The notes beneath the pieces were generated by a model that did no database searches, was not told where the DNA came from, and worked only from the letters and a program-made list of their open reading frames with translations. A stretch of 64,000 nucleotides of DNA from Hyalella azteca. Lineage: Eukaryota > Arthropoda > Malacostraca > Amphipoda > Hyalellidae. The number at the start of each line of letters is the position of its first letter. Positions within the stretch are counted from its first letter, which is position 1. A program made the translations under genes and the position numbers. Location of the stretch: contig NW_025938161.1 of assembly GCF_000764305.2 (NCBI RefSeq), positions 1-64,000 of the forward strand, given 5' to 3'. Below are positions 31,216 through 42,608 of the stretch, piece after piece.

Positions 31216-31528
31216 TACGCTAAGATAAGATGCGTTAAGCAAGAGGTAAGAGGTGTCTGACCGCGTCTTATCTGCAACTGATAAGCTCTTGCTGTTGCAA
31301 CGCTGTTATCACTTGTCTAGTGTGCGCGATGACACGAAAACAATGATAACTTTTTGTTATCATAACTGTTAACTGGTAACTTTTTGTGTATAACTGTTAT
31401 TATATTATATCTTTACGAAGTGAAGTGAAATATGTAAAAAGGCCCTTGTCTTGTTACCAGATACTACTAATTAGCTGCTGGTGTAAGTGGTTAATTGCTG
31501 ATTAACGGCGTCTCCTGATTATGGGTTA

Positions 31529-31600
31529 AGACGATGTTGCTGTTGCTGCTGTTGTTGATGTTGCTGTTGCTGCTGCTGTTGTTGTTGCTGTTGTAGTGTT
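31529..31600. repeat. Imperfect GTT/GCT trinucleotide repeat
   Basis: Run of gttgctgttgctgctgttgt type triplets immediately before the acceptor gctttcag at 31608. Confidence 0.85.
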
Positions 31601-31608
31601 GCTTTCAG

Positions 31609-31729
31609 GACAAGAGTTCAAGTGAGGTCGTTAGGGTGTACACCCCACCCCCTCCTCCCCGCGTGTCGGTCAAGGATATTCTTGAGCTTCCGCAACACCT
31701 GCCAGACGCGCGGTGTGCTGGCACTGCTG
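31609..31729 (+). CDS. Putative upstream exon of the 31.9-kb gene
   Basis: After acceptor gttgctttcag the sequence reads DKSSSEVVRVYTPPPPPRVS, then VKDILELPQHLPDARCAGTA. A donor g|gtgtac leaves one base, and the next exon (31947) supplies two, giving a frame that enters the large exon upstream of its first ATG. The frame would otherwise end in TAA four codons later. Either a true coding exon or part of another gene ending here. Confidence 0.5.
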
Positions 31730-31946
31730 GTGTACTGCTATAACAAATTCGTGTCGTGGAATAACATTCACGATTTCCTATAATTTTTTATCTCTATATG
31801 TCATCAAATCTTGGAAAGTTGACCTAAAGAAACAGATTCTTCCGCTTTCACTATATTAATTCATCTTATAAATGGTATATTTATTTATCATTATATTTAT
31901 TATATTTATCATTATAACAGATATTTATCAGTTTGATTTCTTGCAG

Positions 31947-33529
31947 GTTGCCCCCAACTCACGATGCCCAAACGCTGCCGCTCCAAGAACAACAACAACA
32001 ACAACGCCAACGACAACAACAACTCTAACAATCCTGCTGATACGGTAGCCATAAGCGGTGTGTCCTTGATCATCCCTGAGGAACCTAAAGCCTTGGAGTC
32101 CTACTTCGATCCCAATGAGATGAAAAGACAGATAGCCGATGCCCTTAAGGACTCGAGTGTCAAGCCTAAAGGCCTAATCAAGTCCCAGCAGCAGCTAAGG
32201 AGCAAGAGATCGAAGGCTAATATAAATGAGTTCCACGCCCTTTTCGGTGGGAAGAAAAGCGGTAAACTGTCCAGTCCTCAGGTGACTCGTATGCTTCATT
32301 ACGCTGATGTCGTCAGCAACAAGAACAATAAGGAAAATATTTGTGAACTTGGCGGCAAACTTGATCAAATCGCAGAGGAAAATGACGTGCAAAGTTTGCG
32401 CGAGCAGATGGACTTTGCCATCAAAGATGCCATTCGAGAAAACTCCCCCGACGAGAGATGGAAGTCGGTGGATGCTAGTGGAAAACCTCCATCGCCAACC
32501 CAGATGACACCTAACCCAACTCAGCTGATACCAAAACCTCAATCTGCATCCCAGACGCCCCCTCAAGATACCCAGCTGATGCCAACCGAAGCCCAGATGG
32601 TACTCTCAGAAACTCAGCTGGGTCCAAAATCTCAATCTCAGACGAAACAAGAAACCCTAACGATTCCAAAAGGAACCAGTATTATCCCTAAAGAAACCTC
32701 TTTGAACCCGCAGGCAACCCCTTTGAACCCACAGGAAAACCCTTTGAGCCCGCAGAAAACTCCTTTGATCCCACAGGAAACCCCTCTGAGCCCACAAGAA
32801 ACCTTTCTGATCCCCCACGATACACCTCTGGTCCCACAGGACCCCATAGTAATGCGTACTGCACGCACTTCAATATCTGCCGACCAGCAAGAAGTGGCAT
32901 CGAGTAAAATAAATTCGATAGGCACGTTGCTCGGTGGCATTGACCCTGAAGTTCTGAGCGAACTAGAACTGGACGACACCAACTGGGAAGTGATCAGTGT
33001 AGATGGCTGGTCACATTGTGGTTCTGACACAGAAGACCAGTTCTACCTTATCAGTAGAGACGATGCTCTAGCCATACATTCTTTTGACGAGGATAGTGGC
33101 GAATTTGACGATGAAGACACTGACGATCGTAGAAGCAGTGATCTAAAAGACGAAGGTTCTAGTGGAAATGCCGATACCAAAGACGATAGTGTTAACATTA
33201 GTGATAGTATAGACCAAAACCTTCCACGTGTCGATAGCAACGCAAACAAAGATGAACTCGAAACAGCGACCAAGGAACCAACTTCAGAACAATCCAAGAA
33301 ATCGAAAGGTAAGAAAAACAAGAAAGGCAACAAGCAACAAACTAACACGAGCAAAAGTGACACAACCATCCCCGGCAACGACGGCGGGGTGACTGCCTGC
33401 CCTACCCCCACCTGCACCAACCCGCAGAAGAAGAAGAAGGTTGTGGTCACCCGCAAGTATGTCGGAAAAGACGACTTCGGGGAGAAGCTCACTGCCCTTG
33501 GCTTCAGCCCTGTCACTGAAGCCGGCAAG
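31947..33529 (+). CDS. Large exon of an Asn-, Pro- and acid-rich protein
   Basis: The first ATG is at 31964, 17 bases after an acceptor (tttcttgcag). The exon encodes 522 codons from that ATG and ends in phase 0 at AAG|gtatgg. Order: basic start with a poly-Asn run (MPKRCRSKN...), a helical stretch, a Pro/Gln-rich segment with about eight imperfect LxPQETP repeats (near residues 240-300), then LGGIDPEVLSELELDDTNW and EVISVDGW. Next come a very acidic stretch (DEDSGEFDDEDTDD), a Lys-rich stretch and VTRKYVGKDDFGEKLTALGF near the end. DDTNWEVI and EDQFYLI fit the acidic W/F-x-x-I/V pattern of LC3-interacting motifs, which is suggestive only. No catalytic domain. Family not recognised. Confidence 0.8.
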
Positions 33530-34166
33530 GTATGGCAATACATTTATATTTTATTCCTTTATATTTTAATGTTGTATTTAAATCATTTTTTTATTTTAAT
33601 CCTTTGTCTATTGAAAATTTAACCGTTGTTTGTGCTATTCGTACCTAAAATCCTATTAATGAGAAGTTCCGTCGGTAGACAAAAGGGTAAACCTTTTTCT
33701 ATGGAGAAAAAACTGAAGTTAATGTTATTCGTGCCTAAAGGTTTATTAAGGAGAGCTACCGTCGGTGACCAAGTTTTCACTATTAGTCGTAGTATTTTTG
33801 CCTTTTAATATATTATTATTTATATTTAAATTATATTTATTATATTTTTTGTATAAGCTGTTAATCCTGGTCGCTTGAATTCATTTGACACAATCACAAG
33901 CGTTAAATATACAATCATGCATGATGCATTTACCCATAAAAATGAATGTATGAAATGCCCATATATATATATAAAAACAACTATACAATGTAAAACGTGC
34001 AAACGGGCGTATCAGTGCTACGGGCGTATCAAACAAAAGGGCGTATCAGTGGATAAAGTGCATAAAACGTGGATAAAGTGCGTCAGTATGTGGTCAATAT
34101 TACACATTAATGTTTCTGAGTGAGAACAGGGCATGACTGTAACCTTGTGTCGTCCACCCCGACAGT

Positions 34167-34208
34167 CTGACAGTCAGCAGTGGTCGGGGCTGTACAACGG
34201 CAACCAGG
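34167..34208 (+). CDS. Small in-frame exon (14 codons)
   Basis: Acceptor ccccgacag, 42 bases reading SDSQQWSGLYNGNQ, donor gtgagt. Phase 0 on both sides, matching the exon ending at 33529. Confidence 0.6.
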
Positions 34209-34575
34209 TGAGTGGTGGTCAACAGTGTAGATATTGTGCAATATTTGTAACTGTAACCATATAAATATTGTAAGATATTTACATGGTTACATAGTTGTAT
34301 TATTAACACAGTATATATTTATTATATATACAGTAATATTATATTATTATAACAGTATTATATACTGTTATATTTGTAACTGTAAGATCAAAATAAATTT
34401 TATTGACCCATGACAAACATTGAGTGCATATACTCGATATATCATGAGCAAAATAATGTGTTTGTGTTCAGTAGGTGATGGATTTATGATGAATTCTTAT
34501 TCATTATACACCACCTTCATCATTGTCAACCTCACCACTCTTAACATCACCCCGTTCATCACTCCTGCCGTGCAG

Positions 34576-34687
34576 GTGATGGTGACGGCACGAGTGTTGT
34601 GTGGTGTCCTGTTGGTGACGCTGCGAGCTGAGAGTGATGGCCTCCTACAGGGCCTCACCACCCTGCAGGGCCTCACCGCCACCACAG
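34576..34687 (+). CDS. In-frame exon with hydrophobic stretch
   Basis: Acceptor cctgccgtgcag, then VMVTARVLCGVLLVTLRAES and DGLLQGLTTLQGLTATT, donor gtgagc with one base left over. The end of the exon and its donor are repeated just downstream. The hydrophobic ARVLCGVLLVTL is too short to call a membrane helix with confidence. Confidence 0.6.
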
Positions 34688-34740
34688 GTGAGCCTCACCA
34701 CCCTGCAGGACCTCACCACCGTCACTGGTGAGCCTCACCA
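34630..34740 (+). repeat. Duplicated exon end and donor
   Basis: The segment cctcaccaccctgcagg-cctcaccgccaccacag|gtgag is followed by a second, slightly altered copy ending cgtcactg|gtgag. Both copies keep a usable 5' splice site; using the second would add about 17 codons and may change the frame. Confidence 0.7.
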
Positions 34741-34809
34741 TCACAAGTTGGGACAAATTAAAAACTTATGCCTAATTAAAGATAATCGTATATTAATATA
34801 AAATAACTG

Positions 34810-35035
34810 CGGTTTCAGCGTTTAGTAGGCCGTAGGCCTATCGCCGATTCTTAACATTGCAGAATATTCACAGCTTGTTGCGGTCTCGAACACGCAACTC
34901 ACTACCCCAATTCTGCTGTGCAAAATATCTCGGTTTCTTCGCAAATTTGACCAGAACTTTAGCAGGTAGATGGGATCATGCCCGAGACTGTGAACCAATC
35001 CTGGTGCTCTGAACTGTAACCACTGGACCACTCTG
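34810..35035 (-). mobile_element. tRNA-derived SINE copy in an intron
   Basis: Minus-strand copy: tail ggtttcagcgtttagtaggc at the left, degenerate box B and box A at the right. More diverged than the 53588 copy. Confidence 0.75.
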
Positions 35036-35099
35036 TAATTAATATATTATTATGTTTATTTGCCACGAAGTTGTTTTTGATTTTGTTTCTTCGTTGCAG

Positions 35100-35152
35100 G
35101 ATTGTTGTCGTACACCAACCTCACCCTGCCAGCCGTACAGCCAGCCTGCTAA
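35100..35152 (+). CDS. Putative last exon
   Basis: Acceptor tcttcgttgcag, two bases complete the split Gly codon, then LLSYTNLTLPAVQPAC and TAA. The stop lies inside a tandem repeat (35105-35270), so the C-terminus may be recent or the real terminus may differ. Confidence 0.5.
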
Positions 35153-35270
35153 GCCAAGCAACCATCCGTACAGGCAGCCTGCTAAGCTATGCAGCCAGCT
35201 TGCCAGCCGTACAGCCAGCCTGCTTAGCCAAGCAGCTAGCCAGCCGCAGCCAGCCTGTTTGGCTATTTAA
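35105..35270. repeat. Imperfect tandem repeat over the last exon
   Basis: Repeated gccgtacagccagcctgcta and variants; four or five imperfect copies. Confidence 0.75.
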
Positions 35271-35814
35271 GACTTAATTCAGCCTAAGACCTAAGCTATT
35301 CAGCCAGTTTCTTCTTGAAGCATTCAGCCATATGCTAGACTTAAATCATTCATATGTATTTAGCATGAATGCAGTATACATAGTCGGTCTCATAAACACT
35401 CTTTTCAATCAAAGTTACTCTTATCTTTAACTACTCTGAACATATGAGGCCAAGAACAAACTTTAAGTTTTTTTATAAATAACGCGGAGCGTCACACACC
35501 ATCCCTCGACAGTGGCCAAAGCCACACTGGCTGGAGAGGTCACGCGGTACATCGCTCATCCAAGTCAATTCGCACACTCATAAAACTAAGGCATCATGTT
35601 GTCCGAATATTGACGCACTTTATTTGAATAATTCGTGCATTGAGTAGTAGAGTAGCCATGTTATTTTATGCTATGTTGGAGTAATAGGGAGAATTTTTTC
35701 TATATAAATGTAGACAAGAATCAATTCTCGCAATAGACGAAAATGTATTTTTATTATTTTATGTATATTATCTATTTTAAGACTCGGCAATGAAGAAATT
35801 AAATACGGCAATGG

Positions 35815-35990
35815 GAGTAAATGTAAAGGGGTTGAAAATGTGAGGGTTAGAAATGTGCGGGTTGAAAATGTGGATGGGTTGAAAATGTGAGGGTTGAAAT
35901 GTGAGGGTGGAAAATGTGAGGGTTGAAAATGTGAGGGTTGAAAGAAAATGTGAGGGTTGAAAATGTAAGGGGGTTGAAAATACCCTCTTC
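35815..35990. repeat. About 18-bp array
   Basis: Roughly nine imperfect copies of ggttgaaaatgtgag. Confidence 0.85.
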
Positions 35991-36194
35991 AAGTAATGAA
36001 TACTATTCAGGGGGGTCATTATGTGATGATGGAGGGGGTTAACCCCCCCCCCCTTTTAAACAGTCACTGCCCGACTGCCTTCCGTGTACGTTTTTTTGTG
36101 TGTGTACACGTACGTTTTTTGTGTACGTATCTCTATGTGTACGTTTTTTGCTTTGATTTAATGCCTGTACGCACACACGGTCTTTAAGCCGCTT

Positions 36195-36730
36195 ATCTAG
36201 ACGATAATTTCTCTAGGTGGTAGTTCCAAACTAGAAGTTTACTAGGTAGGTGTTCATGTCTGTACAGATCGTCATCTAGAAAAACACATCTAGCAACAAG
36301 CCATCTTATCCAGCCGTCACTTCTAGCGTAGCCTCTAGGGCACACATTCTAGATCTAGTACTAGTACCTATCCCTCGCCTAGTGCAAGTGAGCTTGAATT
36401 TCTAGATGGTCTCGATACTACTTCTTGCACTAGAGAATGTCTAGTGCTATGAGCTGTGGTATATAGTATGCCTAGTTTGATTGCTCCGTTCTAGATAAAC
36501 CTATCACGCTTCATTCACCTAGATAATTTTCCCTAGATATTCGTCTCGTCTACTGTATCTAGTAATAATGTCTAGCATTTGGTGCGTTCTAGCGGGTCTT
36601 TATCTAGGATACGTTCATCTAGCCATGACTTCACTAGAAACACTATTCATTTCTCCTATTTTCTATAACTCTAGAAACCTAATCAAACAATCTATAGTAC
36701 ATAGTACAACACGTTCATCTAGAGAGCATC
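36195..36730. other. CTAG-saturated segment
   Basis: I count 27 CTAG tetramers in about 540 bases, about two expected by chance, spaced irregularly (mostly 8-35 bases) with otherwise unrelated flanks. It is not a tandem repeat. The 69-codon frame at 36568 is not convincing. To the right (36730-37400) the enriched words change to CTAT and TATAG. Confidence 0.85.
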
Positions 36731-37014
36731 TATGTATAGTCTATGCATATGGCAAAAATTATCTTATTTTAATTTAAAATATTTTGTCTATAGTTTATAT
36801 ACGGAATTCGAATTTTCCTGTAAATAAATAAACGAATTTATTTTAGTTATATATTGCAAGTATCGTATAGATTATTAATCTATTTTCGACTGTACTGTGA
36901 GTTATGTACCGTGAAATTGTGTCTATTTTGTATTATATTAAACTATGCATACGTATTATAGCCACGCATTAGTCTATGCATTCAAACGTATCTAGGATAC
37001 GACACTTCGTATCA

Positions 37015-37255
37015 TCTGCTTATACATAGCCTGTATAGCCTATACATAGACTGTATAGCCTATACATAGCCTGTATAGCCTATACATAGCCTGTATAGCC
37101 TATACATAGCCTGTATAGCCTATACATAGCCTGTATAGCCTATACATAACCTGTATAGCCTATACATCGCCTGTATAGCCTATACATCGCCTGTATAGCC
37201 TATACATAGCCTGTATAGCCTATACATAGACTGTATAGCCTACACATAGCCTATT
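37015..37255. repeat. 20-bp array
   Basis: About eleven copies of cctgtatagcctatacatag. The unit is close to palindromic (ctatac/gtatag), so single strands could fold. Confidence 0.92.
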
Positions 37256-37984
37256 AGCCTCCTCTAACCAAAGCCAAGGTCTCATCATCTATGCTGTACC
37301 TAAATAGTCTAAACCAATTAATAGGCTATGCGTTCACTAGCCTAAGCACCCAAGAGACTATGTATAGACTATCCTAGATCATCATTATATTGGTTTTTAC
37401 AATGAATGATTTTAATCTATTGGAGTTTTGTCCATTGAATTGAAACGCTTCCGGTACGAGAATAGATTATTAGTGTATTAAAATAACCGCGAAAATGAAT
37501 CAAAACTGAGTTAATAGTTTATTCAGGATGTTTCTGTAGCCATTTTAATCTATTGTGATGCGTGAACAATTTTATTATGTATTCAAATCACGTTTTAACG
37601 ATCTATAAACTATGTGTATCTCTATCACGTCTGATCTATAATAGACATTAAGTATAGCTATCCTCGATAAAATAACATAAAAATGTAATTAATAATTCTA
37701 TTTAAATAGTTTAATCGTCATCAGTAAATAGTTATAAGTTAGTAATGGTATATAAATTAATTAATTTAGATTTAATTATAAACGATCGTTCGAAGTCGCT
37801 TTTCTTCAGCCCGAAAACGTGATAAAAAACAGTACAAAACTTCAGTAAAAAGTCGTTAACTTGAGCCTTTTATTTACCCCAAGCGCTGTTAACCCCACAT
37901 GGGGGGGGGAGAGTCCCCCAGGGTAAACCCCTTTACACCCCCAAGGGCCAAGGCAAACCCCCGGTGCTCCCCCAGAACAAACCC

Positions 37985-38165
37985 CAGCTCACTCGCTTGG
38001 TGACTTTCAAGGCCCTCATTAAGTCCCTCATCACCCACGCTTGGGGACTTTCAAGGCCATCATTAAGTCCCTCATCACCCACGCTTTGTGACTTTCAAGG
38101 CCCTCATTAAGTCCCTCATCAGTCATCACCCACGCTTGGTGACTTTCAAGGCCCTCATTAAGTCC
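37985..38165. repeat. About 44-bp array
   Basis: Four copies built on gactttcaaggccctcatta plus agtccctcatcacccacgct, with one internal 6-bp duplication. It runs directly into a 5'-truncated SINE. Confidence 0.85.
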
Positions 38166-38166
38166 C

Positions 38167-38335
38167 ACTCTGTGCGCCAGTTTCTGGTCAGAATCGGCGA
38201 GGAGGCCGGGCGGTTAAGCACAGCAGAATTGTAGCAGTGAGTTGCGAGTTCGAGACCGCAAAATGCTGTGAATGTTCTGTGATGTTAAGAATCGGCGACA
38301 GGCCTACGGCATACTAAACACTGAAACCGCTATTA
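38167..38335 (+). mobile_element. tRNA-derived SINE, 5'-truncated
   Basis: Starts inside the element (tgtgcgccagtttctggtca), lacks the first box A and box B, and keeps the second tRNA-like part and the tail gaatcggcgacaggcctacg. Confidence 0.82.
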
Positions 38336-38524
38336 TATTATTATTTAAGGCAATAAGTCCAGCAGCTATCTCAATCAATCGTCAGTTATGGAAAGATCGG
38401 GTTCCAAAGGCCTGATCCCTTGTGAATCAAGTCACGAAAAATACAAGAATCGGCAACAGGCCATGGGCCTATTTCTTCAGTGCCGACACTTCTATTCTAA
38501 CACCTCTCTCTGCTCTGCTCACAG

Positions 38525-39341
38525 TTCCTTTTCAGCGCCCTGCGTCCGCACCATCCCAGCTACCTTCTCCCCAGACATCAGGGCCCCGTCTCACGAAGCA
38601 CACGCTCCAGACCCGCTTCCTCCCTTCGGTCTCTCACCTGCTGGAGGAGGGGTCCATACCCCTTGACTCCTACCCCGTTTCCCGCAGCATCCTGCACAGC
38701 TCAGCTGTCCCCTCCTACCTGTCCTCAGCCGTTCCTAGCAAGGTGCTGCTGATCCCTGCCCATCTATCTCTTCCAGCAAACTACGGTATCCCTCCCCATG
38801 GCGGCTAGAAACGCCCTTTCCCAGGTCCGCTCTGGCTAGTTACCGCGACTTAACTTGTACCGGAGTTCAAATTGAGTGCGGTGAGAATGGATAACTAACT
38901 GAGCTCCACCTCTTCAGCTGCCCATCGCACCCCACCTTGCTGACTCCCCTGGACCTCTGGTCCAGTGGACCAAAGCCACTGAAGTCTGAACACTAGCAAC
39001 TATACGACACTCTCACCCCTCTGACTCCACTAGAGCGACTGCGGCTTTCCTCGTTCCCATCCTTCGCCGACATCCCGGAACCTCCGCTCCCTCCTCCTTT
39101 GCTCCCCCGGAGCCGCCGCATTTGCGGGGGCGCCGTCGAGCAGCAGACTTGGGCAACTCTCCCAGACAACCCCCGCTACTCCCCCAGCATCCACCATCAG
39201 GAAAAACCCCCTCTACTTCCCCAGGACAAGCCCCAGCCATTCCCCCAGCACCCCCTCCCCAGGTTACAAACAAGACGTGGCAGAGACAAACTATTTATCC
39301 ATACAGAACAAATTAACGCAGGATGCGACCGTAACGTCTAG
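38525..39341 (+). CDS. Coding-like C-rich segment, frame uncertain
   Basis: After an acceptor-like tgctcacag the frame reads PFQRPASAPSQLPSPQTSGP, then TKHTLQTRFLPSVSHLLEEG and further to a stop at 38806-38808. A second frame from an acceptor ttccag (38776) reads LRYPSPWRLETPFPRSALAS to a strong donor at 38881. From 38997 two frames stay open: QLYDTLTPLTPLERLRLSSF... to a stop at 39341, and SDSTRATAAFLVPILRRHPG... to a donor cag|gttaca near 39263. Composition differs sharply from the AT-rich neighbourhood, which argues for coding. I could not find one consistent exon chain and do not recognise the product. Confidence 0.4.
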
Positions 39342-39469
39342 CTTATTATTATTCTAATTAACTTAATTATTTCTATTAATTAACTTTAGCTCATATTTAT
39401 TCCATTAAAATCTCCGACATGCAGCACTGCGACAAAAGAATGGATCAAATTGTCCCAATAATAACACAC

Positions 39470-39475
39470 TTTATT
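39470..39475 (-). promoter_or_regulatory. Polyadenylation signal of the zinc-finger gene
   Basis: AATAAA on the minus strand, about 60 bases beyond the stop at 39534. Confidence 0.55.
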
Positions 39476-39533
39476 GACCCACTGCAGAGAGCAGACGTAG
39501 CACTGATACGTCCTTATGCTGGGCTAAACTGAG

Positions 39534-42046
39534 TCAGGATGACTCACGAAAAAGTGCATCACGATCAGGACAATGAGCCAATAAGTTATTTGAGTTAAGA
39601 ATACCATCGGGTCCACTGAAATTCCTGTATAAACATTCACACAAACACACATAAAATACATCTAAATAGCATAAGAAATACGGTCGTGTGTGGAGAATAT
39701 ACAGCACACAACACAGTATATAATTTTCACCTTCACCCAGTTGCGTCGATACATACACGGGGGGAGGGGACAGGGGTCCGGGGGGTCCGGTTGGGGGGAG
39801 CAAAACCGAACCGGGGGGCGCGGGTAAAGACGGGTGTCCACTAGGCCCGGGTTGAACCGATGAACTTGGTTGAACCAGAGAACCCGGTTGAACACTTGAA
39901 ATCTGTTGAACCCTTGAACTAGGCAGCACCCTAGACCCGGGGTGTACCATTGATGAACCGGGGTTGCCCGGTTGAACCCCAGCCCCCGGGTGCACTTCCT
40001 CAACATGTTTCTTAAGCTCCTCCCCCAGCGAAGAACTAAAGTTACATGCGCTGCAGATAAAAGGTTTATCCCTGGAATGTTTCTCGAAGAAATGCACATT
40101 GAAATACTTCTCGCAACGCGACACAAAGTCACATTTGGGGCACTCGAACGTGGGTTTCTCCCCGGCGTGGTTCCTAGTAACGTGACGTGCTACATCGTCT
40201 TTAGTAGCGCCCGTATAACTACACACGTCGCATCTAAACGACTTCTCTCTGTCATGTCTTCGTCGGCAGTGACTGTGCATAACCTGTTTGTTACACGTCG
40301 AATATTCGCAGTACTGACAGAAGATGCGCTTAGATTCGTCATGGTTCCTCTTAATATGCACCTGAAGATCTTTTTTCAAGGCACCCGCGTAGTCGCAGAG
40401 TTCGCACTTGAAAGGTTTCTTCTTGATGTGCATGTTCTTGTAATGCCTGTTGAGCGACACGCTGTCGTGCGTCGTGAACTCGCATTCAGAGCACTTCAAC
40501 TGCAACTCAGCCACGTGTTTACGTTGGAAATGTTTCACCAAATCAACTTGAACTCCGAAAGCGAGCTCACATTTCGAGCACTGGAAAGGCTTTACAGCTA
40601 AATGTTTCCTGGCGCTGTGGTTCTCCAAAGCCTGCTTTTGATTCGTCGAAAAATCGCAATGTTGGCACTTGAAGGCGGCGACCGACGAATGTTTGTGCAC
40701 CTTATGTATCTTTAAATCGTATTGAGTAGCTGCCATGAAACCACATTGTGTACATTTGTGTTGTTTTTCTCTGTGTTTACGGGCAATGTGTTGTGCTAGC
40801 GCGTCTTTGCGGCGAGCAGTGAACCCACATTCTTTGCACTTGTAGATCCTGTGTTTTTTTGCGAGGACTTTACGCAGGAGATCTTTGTCAGCGATGGTTT
40901 TGAAGGGAGCTGGTACCAAATATTCCTTGAGGGACTCTGGTAAATCCTCCACTGAATGTTGCGTGATTAAATGACTTCTGAAGGGCATAGGAGCGAACGC
41001 TGAGTACGGACACTGGCGACATTGGTACTGTACTTTAGATCGGTGAGTACGCATGTGCCTCAAGTACCTCCACCTCTGCATGGTAGAGAACTCACACTGA
41101 GTGCACTCATACTCAACCTGCTGTGCATGTTCACGCTTAGTGTGCATGTTCAGGTCACGCTGGGAGCTAGCAACATAGTTGCAGATGGTACAATGTGGCG
41201 GGTTTCTTCCTTCATGAACACTCTTGTCATGTTCCATGAGCTTGGCGGCGGTGTAGGCGGAGAACGAACATTCAGGACACTTGTACGGCTTCATGCTAGA
41301 ATGTTTGCTGATAATGTGGCGCTTGAGGTTAAAGGAATGTAGAGCAACATATCTGCACTCTGGGCAACAGTGCAAACCTTTATCGGGATGTTCTGAGCCG
41401 TAGTGTGACTTGAGACGGGTGATTCTGTCGCACTTGAAGCTGCAAAACGCACATTTTAACTCCCTGTCCCCATTGTCTGGGGTATCTTCATCCTCATCTT
41501 CCCCTAGGAAATGTTCAAACGCTTCTCCAACCATGGGGGCATCCGAGCACCCCTCCTGTGGGGCGTCAGGGGGATTGCGGGGTTCGTTTTGATTGGAATA
41601 TCCCGGGATCGTGTAGGGATTTGGGGGTCCGTGAGGGGACTCTCCCCCCTCACGCCCCTCGGCGGCGACCCCAGCACAAGGGGACGATGAAGACGTGTCG
41701 TCCAGCTCCTTCTTGACGTGGACGGCAGAGTCGCCCTCGTCCATGACCACGCACAGCATCTCTGAGGCGTCCATGACTGTAGACTTGTCGTCTACCTCGT
41801 CCATCTTGCCGCCCGCGTCGGCCATCTTGTCGCTCGCGTCGGCCATCTTGTCGCCCGCGTCGGCCATTTTGTCGCCCGCGTCGGCCATCTTGCCACTCCC
41901 GTCGTCCTTGGCACCCGTTGCGTCTTTTTCACCACCCATGTTATTTGTTCCTCCGTCCATATTGCCGTCCACGCGATCCTTTGTGCCGCCCATTCCGACG
42001 CCCACGATTCCTGGCGCGGCGTCGGGGCGACACGAAGCGCGCACCT
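39534..42046 (-). CDS. C2H2 zinc-finger protein, exon 2 (16 fingers)
   Basis: Acceptor ttctgtgcag at 42047, then AG completing a Glu codon and VRASCRPDAAPGIVGVGMGG. The first part is acidic and low in complexity, with five GDKMADA-type repeats. Then come sixteen C2H2 fingers, from CAFCSFKC...H through CSACNFSSSLGEELKKH, mostly with CxxC-x12-H-x3/4-H spacing and short TGEKP-poor linkers. A spacer (EDLPESLKEYLVP and on) separates finger 6 from finger 7 of this exon. The tail is Pro/Ser/Gln-rich, then hydrophobic (NYILCCVLYILHTRPYFLCY). That last part may be intron read-through, since a donor-like g|gtgaag lies near 39735. It is probably a nuclear DNA-binding regulator; the target is not deducible. 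Confidence 0.9.
41811..41905 (-). repeat. 21-bp in-frame coding repeat
   Basis: Five copies of a 21-bp unit (tcgcccgcgtcggccatctt on the plus strand) encoding GDKMADA in the zinc-finger protein. Confidence 0.9.
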
Positions 42047-42409
42047 CTGCACAGAAATGGAAGAAATGAGAGCACAGCGGTGACTATAAAGTGGGTCAAC
42101 ATTGTAGAGGGCTTGTTGCAAATTGTATTTTACTGTTTGAATATAAGGCTTCTATCAAATATATAGGTATTGTAAATTTGTAATTTATTAGCTTAGTATT
42201 GTAAGAATATTTTAGAGAAAGTTAGAATCGAGAATAGAGATTGCGTATTAGGAACGAGCAGTAAGAACGTATTACCTGTGTGCCATGTGAACATGTCCTA
42301 CGTATCCCAGTTTATACAGAAAGTCTGTAATGATGACTGATGTGCAATAAATTATTTTAATGATTGTTGGTTTCATCACCTGGCACCAGAACCTGCCACT
42401 ATACGCACG

Positions 42410-42606
42410 ACAACATGCCTGGCTAGGTGGTCAACATGCCTGGCTAGGTGGGGCAACATACCTTGCCTTGTATGTATGAAGTATTCACATCAACACACCA
42501 GCCTTGTATGGATGAAGTATTCACATCAACACACCTAGCCTTGTATGGATGAAGTATTCACATCAACACACCTAGCCTTGTATGAACATAATATTCACAT
42601 CAACAT
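42410..42606. repeat. 37-bp array inside the zinc-finger intron
   Basis: Four imperfect copies built on gccttgtatggatgaagtat plus tcacatcaacacacc, preceded by a short aacatgcctggctaggtgg duplication. It fills the intron near the donor at 42608: the last unit (acatcaacat|ac on the plus strand) abuts the splice site. Confidence 0.8.
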
Positions 42607-42608
42607 AC

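Noticed and set aside
30404..31277. Minus-strand frames of 200-250 codons (FTRAYTGFVY-like)
   Set aside because: Product of the 25-bp array; three registers give overlapping, equally periodic proteins.
33043..33543. Minus-strand 166-codon frame opposite the acid-rich gene
   Set aside because: Mirror of the acidic and Lys-rich codons on the plus strand; no domain.
38918..39341. Programmed stop readthrough: TAG followed by CAACTA (fits the CARYYA context) with an open frame of 115 codons beyond
   Set aside because: A competing frame over the same bases is equally coding-like and has its own TGA and a good donor, so the frame is not established. C-rich sequence keeps several frames open.
39972..40601. 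Plus-strand 209-codon frame opposite the zinc fingers
   Set aside because: Antisense shadow of the C2H2 array; the regular finger pattern on the minus strand explains it.
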